From contig JABABA010000004.1 in NCBI GenBank assembly GCA_014238415.1, forward strand, positions 146,201 through 210,200: 64,000 nucleotides of DNA, in the 5' to 3' direction. How positions within the stretch are numbered: the first letter of the stretch is position 1; every line of letters begins with the position of its first letter. Origin of the DNA: Planctomycetota bacterium. GTDB taxonomy: Bacteria; Planctomycetota; UBA1135; GCA-002686595. Shown piece after piece: positions 59,601 to 64,000 of the stretch. Both the position numbers and the translations under genes were made by a program. The notes beneath the pieces were generated by a model, which had not been told where the DNA came from, ran no database searches, and worked only from the letters and a program-made list of their open reading frames with translations.

Positions 59601-60368
59601 GTCTGCCGAACGCCAAAGAGCGCTGCCCGAACCCCACTTCCTGGCGGGATCATTGCTGTCATATATGTCCCGCCGTCGCTCGTAGCTGGCACAAAGGAGC
59701 ACATCGGGGTGTCCTGGCTGCATAGCGATTTCGACCACGCCAGTGTCCTCGTCCACTTGCAGAATTCGTTGCCAGCTTGCACCGTTGTCTTGGGAGCGAT
59801 ACAAACCGCGCTCTTCATTTGGTCCCCACAGTCGGCCAAGGGCGGCCACGAAGACTGTGGCCTCATCCTCTGGGTGCACGAGGATCTCGGCGATTTGAAA
59901 GCTGTCTTCGAGACCCATGTGATCCCAAGTGGACCCGGAATCAAGCGAGCGATAAACACCATTGCCAAAGGAAACAGAATTGCGGGGATTGCACTCGCCT
60001 GTTCCTACCCAAACGGTTTTTGGATTGGAAGGTGCCACAGCGACCGCGCCCACGGAACCCACTCGCTGTGCGCTGAACTGGTGCTCGTAGGTGACTCCGT
60101 TGTTGGTGGTGTGCAGCAGTCCACCGGTGGCGGTGGAGATCCATTGCTCGCTCTGATTTTCCGGATTGACTGCCACATCTGTGATGCGTCCGCCCATGCA
60201 GGCGGGGCCTACCGAGCGCCAGTTCAAGGCGTCGGCCCACTCGATGGGGATTTCTCCCTCGACCTTTTCTGGAAGTCCTGTGCGCTTTGGTTTGACCTTG
60301 TCTTGAGGACTCGGTGCCGGAGGCAGAAGAGGAAGGGAAAGGAGCAGCAGTGAAAGGGAGGGAATCAT
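56646..60368 (-). CDS. Giant secreted BNR/sortilin-type propeller protein with PDZ and inserted beta domain
   Basis: This 1240-residue exported protein starts at ATG 60368 with a signal sequence (MIPSLSLLLLSLPLLPP). The body is a VPS10/BNR-type beta-propeller (YRSLDSGSTWDHMGL, LYRSQDNGASWQRIL, LFRSEDAGLTWQRV, LWHTPDRGVTWIDL are Asp-box repeats). A PDZ domain is inserted at about 313-410 (ADSPADEGGLKEDDILLRIA). At about 736-770 a Glu/Ile-rich run opens a linker, then a beta domain (about 793-893, SGSMKSDLGNGDIRDGRYNP), then a second acidic run at about 923-940, after which the propeller resumes. FLPGRRYVSQLFASQHDANR and GTHGRSIWILDVGPL close it. Proteins of this family are often called glycosyl hydrolases without proof; peptide or glycan binding is safer. 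Confidence 0.87.
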   Translation of the reverse strand: MIPSLSLLLLSLPLLPPAPSPQDKVKPKRTGLPEKVEGEIPIEWADALNWRSVGPACMGGRITDVAVNPENQSEQWISTATGGLLHTTNNGVTYEHQFSAQRVGSVGAVAVAPSNPKTVWVGTGECNPRNSVSFGNGVYRSLDSGSTWDHMGLEDSFQIAEILVHPEDEATVFVAALGRLWGPNEERGLYRSQDNGASWQRILQVDEDTGVVEIAMQPGHPDVLLCASYERRRDIYDSNDPARKWGSGSALWRSADGGDSWTRLTAPESTSGLPTVMLGRIGVDYCQSMPNVVFATVETERITQEPENAAWIGVRAVDAEVGARITDVEADSPADEGGLKEDDILLRIADQTLVDWNATTTLLRKHVAGDTVTAEVIRGGEVLALEFTLGPRPEREGSREDELGYPRSGPFSIGLGGQEANAQDNQGPEGKEFGGLFRSEDAGLTWQRVNSLNPRPMYYSEVRVDPSNQDNVYVLGTRLWRSSDGGKSFSNDGHDGSVHVDHHALWINPADGNHMILGNDGGIYVTWDRMEHWDHHNHIAIGQFYNVEVGPRENYRVYGGLQDNGSWGGWAQVNNGPGPVNSDWISIGGGDGFVVRVDPENPDLIYYESQNGGMGRRNLATGESGWIRPSGNHDVRTRFNWNTPFILSPHNSAIHTSAGSRVFRSVSRGSGARSISDILTTTERGAGSALAESHFKAGELWVGTDDGGLWHTPDRGVTWIDLWALNTDPEAVNEEVKEPTAEEEIIEEEIEEEPIIEEEAIEEELLTEELIAEDAVASEPASTPDDPSPSSDDSIGGVWICFATGAGLEDPEDGRFELSLELEAENALSGSMKSDLGNGDIRDGRYNPDDHSFRFAFQGTNLRLDFQGKLEGGTLSGQLSGAGGSFNFEFTGQRPEVPEPAEVTSDPASEQDPEKPAPAPETATESEEDEEEGEDEEEDKPTWADQLQTSSHTLPKKPLKNTIDQFLPGRRYVSQLFASQHDANRIYAAFDGHRSDDDSPYAFRSDDEGRTWVSLTKKLPSSAGPVRALHEDRSNADLLYLGTEFGFFVSINRGKDWTRMNGSNGLPTVPVHDFAQHPTGNDLIVGTHGRSIWILDVGPLREASEDALNARAHLFKPGTAIIRDREPQAANSGTRRFVGENPTRGAAIYYTLNKKGRDVTLHIEANDGTVVQTLDPSNERGLHRMTWNLRLASSNASGRGSGRRRFQRGRQATPGTYRIVLKESGQRYEQTLEVRNAKSE

Positions 60369-60579
60369 GGCGTTCTTGGCGGGGGATCGTCCGAATCGGG
60401 CAAAACCTTGTGTGGAACCCAGAATAGAGGAGTTTGTCGATTTGCGTGGGGCTACAACGCAAGGGTTGGGTAGGTCCTTCTGCCCTACAGGGCGTCCAAA
60501 AGGGGGGGTCCGGGCCCAGGTGCTGTAGAGGCCCTTTGCAGAGGTCCAGGCACTGCTGGACCAGTTGAGTTGGGGAGAC

Positions 60580-61743
60580 CTAGTCCAGGACCGGCAAGCT
60601 CGCAAAGGAGCGCACGGCGATCCGTTGGGCCAACTTACCAGCTGCTTCGGTGAAGCGCATGGCCAGGGGCGATTCCGGGCTGCTGATGATTACCGGCTCT
60701 CCGCCGTCACTACCCACGCGTACGCTGGGATCCAGGGGCAGCTGTCCGATCATCGGAAACCCGAAGCGGGCCGCTAGTCGCTCGCCACCACCGCGGCCAA
60801 AGATGTCAATCGTTGTTCGGAAACGACCTTCTGAATCGATGCTGAGCACCTCTTCCTGCCCCCCCACGGCGAGGCGCACAGTCTGGCCTTCCTGGCCCCC
60901 TTCCACCAAGCCTTCGATGGATTGACCCGCCATGTTTTCCACCAGACCGAGGATCTCTGTATTGACCTGCTTGAACATGGTGATCGCCTTGGTCACATCA
61001 AAGGTCGCTACCGCTTGGGGAGTCGTCACCAGCACCGCACCCGTGAGAGGAACCAGTTGCGCCAGGGAAAGTTGGGCGTCGCCCGTGCCCGGGGGCATGT
61101 CCACCAGAAGATAGTCCAGGTCGCCCCAGACAACATCGGACAAGAACTGCTCGATCAGTTTGTGAACCATGGGACCGCGCCATACTGCGGGCTGTTCTTC
61201 CTTGAGCAGGTAGCCCACGGACATGGTCTTGACCCCGTGGCGTTCCTTCGGGGTCAACATGGGCTTGCCGTCCACTTCGGTTTGTTCCGGGTGCCCTGTC
61301 AGGCCCATCATCATTGGAATGTCCGGCCCATAAATGTCGCAATCCAAGAGACCTACTTTGGCGCCGGTCTTTGCCAGAGCGCAAGCCAAATTGACTGAGA
61401 CGGTAGACTTGCCTACGCCACCCTTGCCGGAACTGATGGCGATGATGTTCTGGATTGTCTTGGCGAGTTCGCGCGGGGCGCCTTCCTGTCCGCGCACAAC
61501 GGCGGTCATTTCGATTTCAACATCCGTGACCCCGGGAAGGCTACGGATCTCTGCTTCGGCCTGAGCCTTGAGTTGATCTTTTACGGGGCAGGCCGGAGTA
61601 GTCAAGTTGATAACCACTGAGACCTGTGTGCCCTCCACTTCGCACTTGGTGACGAAACCAAGGGTGACGATATCCTTGTGCAGGTCTGGGTCCTGGACCC
61701 GGCCCAAGGCAGTCAAGACGGCTTCACGGTTGAGGTTGCTCAC
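60580..61743 (-). CDS. Mrp/ApbC-type P-loop ATPase, Fe-S carrier family
   Basis: This 387-residue protein begins with a MIP18/DUF59 domain (residues 1-95: VQDPDLHKDIVTLGFV and LTTPACPVKDQL with the conserved Cys) followed by a ParA-like ATPase with the deviant Walker A ISSGKGGVGKSTVSVNLA (about 103-120), DCDIYGPDIPMMMG and VDMPPGTGDAQLSL. Mrp proteins carry [4Fe-4S] clusters to apoproteins. The CxxC after GLVENM that bridges the cluster in most Mrp dimers is absent: GLVENMAGQSIEGL is followed by a Gly/Gln-rich stretch. GTG 61743 begins the canonical N-terminus. The 211-bp gap to the BNR gene suggests separate expression. Confidence 0.9.
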   Translation of the reverse strand: MSNLNREAVLTALGRVQDPDLHKDIVTLGFVTKCEVEGTQVSVVINLTTPACPVKDQLKAQAEAEIRSLPGVTDVEIEMTAVVRGQEGAPRELAKTIQNIIAISSGKGGVGKSTVSVNLACALAKTGAKVGLLDCDIYGPDIPMMMGLTGHPEQTEVDGKPMLTPKERHGVKTMSVGYLLKEEQPAVWRGPMVHKLIEQFLSDVVWGDLDYLLVDMPPGTGDAQLSLAQLVPLTGAVLVTTPQAVATFDVTKAITMFKQVNTEILGLVENMAGQSIEGLVEGGQEGQTVRLAVGGQEEVLSIDSEGRFRTTIDIFGRGGGERLAARFGFPMIGQLPLDPSVRVGSDGGEPVIISSPESPLAMRFTEAAGKLAQRIAVRSFASLPVLD

Positions 61744-61780
61744 GTTATTTGAGTATCTGGGGATAGGGGACTTGTGATTT

Positions 61781-61800
61781 GGGCCTAACAGCGTAGGCCC
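61781..61800. promoter_or_regulatory. Perfect inverted repeat between mrp and the secretin-like gene
   Basis: GGGCCTA (61781-61787) and TAGGCCC (61794-61800) surround a 6-nt spacer, 38 bp upstream of the mrp start in a 219-bp divergent region. It could be an operator for one or both genes, or an RNA hairpin in the mrp leader. Confidence 0.4.
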
Positions 61801-61962
61801 TTCTGGGTGAAACGCAACGGTCAATTCGGGTCAGTGGGAATACCGTGATGGGGCAGTCGTACTGGGCGTGCCGGAGTGGCACTCTCATCAAGGAGCACCG
61901 CAAGAATCCTGTCACCCGCTGGGGCAGTTCCGGTTCTGTCTCGCCTTGACCCTGAGCCTATT

Positions 61963-62886
61963 ATGAATGTTCATCCCACCCTTGTCGCTGCCTCGTTGAT
62001 TATTGGACTGTCCTGTGCTTCCGCGCCGGTTGTGTTCATGGAACCGTCCCCTGGGAACGCCCCAGCGGGTGCTCTTTTCCCTCCGGCCAAGGCTCCGTTG
62101 ATTCTTGCTGCTGTCCCATCCGAAGACGGGGGAGAGGAACAGCGCCCCAGCTTGTTGAACCTGGTAGAGGCTTATGGTGCAGCGACCGATCAGCATGTGC
62201 TATTGACCGAAGGTGTGCGTAATAAACTGGCTGGGACCGTCTGCGCTCTGCATGCAGGTACAGTTCTACCCAGTCATTCTGTGCAGTCCCTGACTGAGCA
62301 CATGCTCTCGTCCAATGGATTTTTTGTTCGCATTCTTCGTAGCGAGAAGCCATTCACAGTCGAGGTGGTGGACTCGCGCGGATCATTCGATCTCTCTGGT
62401 GCGTTCGCCATAGACCCCAAGGCAGTACTCTCCGATCCCGATCATTCAGCCCTTATCGTGTCCACGGTGTACACCTTGAAGTCAGGGGATAGCAGAATGA
62501 TCTCGCAGATGATGCGTTCTGTTTCCAAAGGAGAAACAGCAAGGATGGTGCCACTGTCAGAAAACACCATCAATTTGATCGGCCCCATGCCGACCGTTGC
62601 CGCGTGGCTGCGTACGTTGTCGGCAATGGAACAGGCTGCAGTGAGTACCGTGCAGGAAGTGGGCACTCCGGTGGAAATGGTCAGGGCACGCTTTCCCTTG
62701 GCTCATGCATCCTCAGAGGAAGCTGAGAATCATGTCAAACGACTATTTTCGAAGGCAAATACACGAGGAGGGCCGACCTTCATTGTAGTTGCCGATGAGC
62801 GCACCAATGCCCTCTTGGTCTACTGCAGTACTGAGGTCTTGAGTGCTGTTGAAGAAGCCATGGCCTTGATCGACATCGGCGTCTAG
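61963..62886 (+). CDS. Secretin N-domain protein without a pore domain
   Basis: This 307-residue exported protein has a signal peptide (TLVAASLIIGLSCASAP). After a linker, LLNLVEAYGAATDQHVLLTE and SVQSLTEHMLSSNGFFVRIL (about 60-130) resemble a secretin N0 domain. Two N1-type units follow: VYTLKSGDSRMISQMMRSVS with NTINLIGPMPTVAAWLRTL, and FPLAHASSEEAENHVKRLFS with TFIVVADERTNALLVYCSTE. The protein ends at the point where a secretin beta-barrel would begin, so it cannot form a pore. It may be a periplasmic assembly factor or part of a split secretion system whose other genes are elsewhere. ATG 61963 is chosen for the signal peptide. Confidence 0.78.
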   Translation: MNVHPTLVAASLIIGLSCASAPVVFMEPSPGNAPAGALFPPAKAPLILAAVPSEDGGEEQRPSLLNLVEAYGAATDQHVLLTEGVRNKLAGTVCALHAGTVLPSHSVQSLTEHMLSSNGFFVRILRSEKPFTVEVVDSRGSFDLSGAFAIDPKAVLSDPDHSALIVSTVYTLKSGDSRMISQMMRSVSKGETARMVPLSENTINLIGPMPTVAAWLRTLSAMEQAAVSTVQEVGTPVEMVRARFPLAHASSEEAENHVKRLFSKANTRGGPTFIVVADERTNALLVYCSTEVLSAVEEAMALIDIGV

Positions 62887-62968
62887 GAACTGGATCTTCA
62901 GCTGCACGTGTCTTCAAGTGGGGGCAGGCTTCTTCGGGGGCCTGCCCCTTGGGTATTCTCCTTTTCTC

Positions 62969-63692
62969 ATGTGCGTCCCCCCCGATTCTCCCCCCGCTGT
63001 CTGCCTGGTCTCCGGGGGCATGGACAGTGCAGTTGCGCTGGCCGAAGCCCGCGCCATGGGTTTTAGCACCCACGCCCTTTCCTTTGCAGAGCGCAGACGG
63101 TCCCAGCCAGGAGCTTGCCGCCGCCAGTCGCGTGGCATGTTCCCTCGGAGCGGAGGATCATCGCATCGTACGTGTTGATCTGGATGTCCTCGGAGGAAGC
63201 GCTTTGACGGCAGATATTGAAGTGCCCAAAGCGCGCCGTCGTGAGGACATTGGTGAAGGTGTTCCCATTACCTATGTACCCGCTCGCAATACGATCTTTC
63301 TGGCGATCGCTCTGGGTTGGGCCGAGGTGCTGGGCTCAACGGACCTGTTCCTGGGCGTCAACGCAGTAGATTACTCCGGCTACCCCGATTGCCGACCAGC
63401 ATTCCTGCAGGCCTTCGAAAATCTCGCGCAACTTGCCACCGTTGCAGGAGCGGAAGATGACAAGCCTCTACGGATTCATGCACCCCTGATGAAGCTCAGC
63501 AAGCAGGGGATCGTCGAACGTGGTTTGGAATTGGGCGTGGATTTTGCCCTGACCCACACTTGCTACGATCCTGTTGTACGCGGAGCAGAAACCCTTGCCT
63601 GTGGCGAATGCGATGCCTGCCACCTACGCCTTGAGGGCTTTCGCGAGGCGAACCAGACCGACCCTGTCCCCTATGTCTCTGGGCTCAATTGA
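62969..63692 (+). pseudogene. queC: 7-cyano-7-deazaguanine synthase, frameshifted
   Basis: QueC makes preQ0 for queuosine from carboxy-deazaguanine. The N-terminal ATP motif CLVSGGMDSAVALAEARAMG and HALSF are encoded in one frame from ATG 62969. The rest, QELAAASRVACSLGAEDHRI, LGGSALTADIEVPK, YVPARNTIFLAIALGWAEVL and the zinc cysteines in CYDPVVRG and CGECDACHLRLEGF, continues in the next frame to 63692. A one-base surplus near 63085-63110 explains the change, and restoring it gives normal length, but the usual YGQRH region is poorly recognisable there. It could be a true pseudogene, a sequencing or assembly error in a CCC-rich spot, or, least likely, programmed frameshifting. Confidence 0.85.
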
Positions 63693-63732
63693 TGCCTGAT
63701 CCCGTAGTTTCCGTCTTCTGAAATTCCGTGCC

Positions 63733-64000
63733 ATGACTACCATCGAACCCGTCCAGACCGATGATCCACGCCTGTTGGGCTTACGCCACTTGCTCGCGGT
63801 AGTGGATCGTCTACGCGCACCGGGTGGTTGCCCCTGGGATCAGGCCCAGACCGAAGCCAGTATGGCGCCGCACTTGGTTGAAGAAGCCCATGAGTGGATC
63901 GAGGCCATTGAGGAGGGTTCAGCCAGCCAGGCTCAAGCCGAGGCGGGGGACGCTCGGTTGGCCGTGTTGATGATCTGCCGTATTGCTCAGGATGGTGAAC
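63733..64000 (+). CDS. mazG: MazG-type nucleoside triphosphate pyrophosphohydrolase, N-terminal part
   Basis: Only 89 codons are inside the window. LRHLLAVVDRLRAPGGCPWD then QAQTEASMAPHLVEEAHEWI and EAIEEGSA are the standard MazG N-terminus, with the EExxE-type metal Glu residues in LVEEAHEWIEAIEE. EAGDARLAVLMICRIAQDGE corresponds to the second metal helix, where the usual EELGD reads AEAGD. MazG hydrolyses NTPs and dNTPs to monophosphates, cleaning damaged nucleotides. ATG 63733 lies 41 bp after queC. The C-terminal half lies beyond the right edge. Confidence 0.85.
   Translation, partial: MTTIEPVQTDDPRLLGLRHLLAVVDRLRAPGGCPWDQAQTEASMAPHLVEEAHEWIEAIEEGSASQAQAEAGDARLAVLMICRIAQDGE

Noticed and set aside
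1..64000. CRISPR array, insertion sequence, prophage or origin of replication
   Set aside because: No regularly spaced repeats, transposase or integrase motifs, phage structural genes or dnaA-box cluster were seen in any frame.

Overview
The window looks like a GC-rich chromosomal segment of a free-living, probably marine, Planctomycetota-like bacterium. This placement is inferred from gene content: a DUF1549/DUF1501-like pair next to a multiheme cytochrome, several sulfatases, many secreted or lipoprotein genes, a recurrent-looking Gly/Asn/Thr-rich secreted protein and weak Shine-Dalgarno sites. No 16S rRNA gene is present, so the taxonomy is not proven. No CRISPR array, transposase, integrase or phage gene was seen.

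Layout. 1-6.2 kb: mfd (cut by the left edge) and rnc on the minus strand, a small membrane protein, a dgt-like dNTPase and a methyltransferase. 6.2-9.1 kb: an acyl-CoA dehydrogenase, a 450-bp hairpin-rich gap and a divergent sigma-70 factor. 9.1-15.5 kb: a three-gene unit made of a DUF1549-like protein, a Tat-exported alkaline-phosphatase-fold protein and a 1325-residue decaheme cytochrome fused to LVIVD beta-propeller repeats and EF-hand-like motifs. 15.6-23.2 kb: a lipoate/2-oxoacid dehydrogenase operon (lipA, E1alpha, E1beta, E2, a second E1alpha, E3, lipB) ending at a candidate terminator. 23.6-28.3 kb: an HDOD-REC-GGDEF protein, a PHP-domain lipoprotein, a DinB-fold protein and a CAU tRNA that looks like tRNA-Ile2. 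28.4-34.3 kb: an AddB/AddA-like helicase-nuclease pair. 34.4-40 kb: an active-looking sulfatase, then a minus-strand set with an unknown secreted protein, a degenerate sulfatase-fold lipoprotein and a membrane-anchored coiled coil with exact 42-residue periodicity and a histone-H1-like tail. 40.2-42.7 kb: hrpB.

42.8-54.8 kb: a long gene set resembling CoA-dependent aromatic (2-aminobenzoyl-CoA-type) degradation. It holds an old-yellow-enzyme reductase, SDR, RidA, enoyl-CoA hydratase family protein, acyl-CoA dehydrogenase, 2Fe-2S ferredoxin, alpha/beta-fold protein, a kinase-fold protein without its catalytic lysine, a benzoate-CoA-ligase-like enzyme, a creatininase-family amidohydrolase, a hot-dog thioesterase and metF. 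Most are joined by 4-bp overlaps. The flavin oxygenase half expected for that pathway is not in the window. 54.9-64 kb: a lipoprotein joining a CX5R phosphatase to a cytochrome-c-prime-like CXXCH, a SpoT-like HD hydrolase, a very large BNR/PDZ secreted protein, an Mrp-type P-loop ATPase, a secretin-N-domain protein, a frameshifted queC and the start of mazG.

The strongest candidates for undescribed biology are the exported decaheme module (9.2-15.5 kb), the phosphatase-cytochrome fusion (54.9 kb), the 42-residue-periodic coiled coil (37.8 kb) and the aromatic-CoA operon carrying a pseudokinase. Everything was read by eye from translation; no database search was run.
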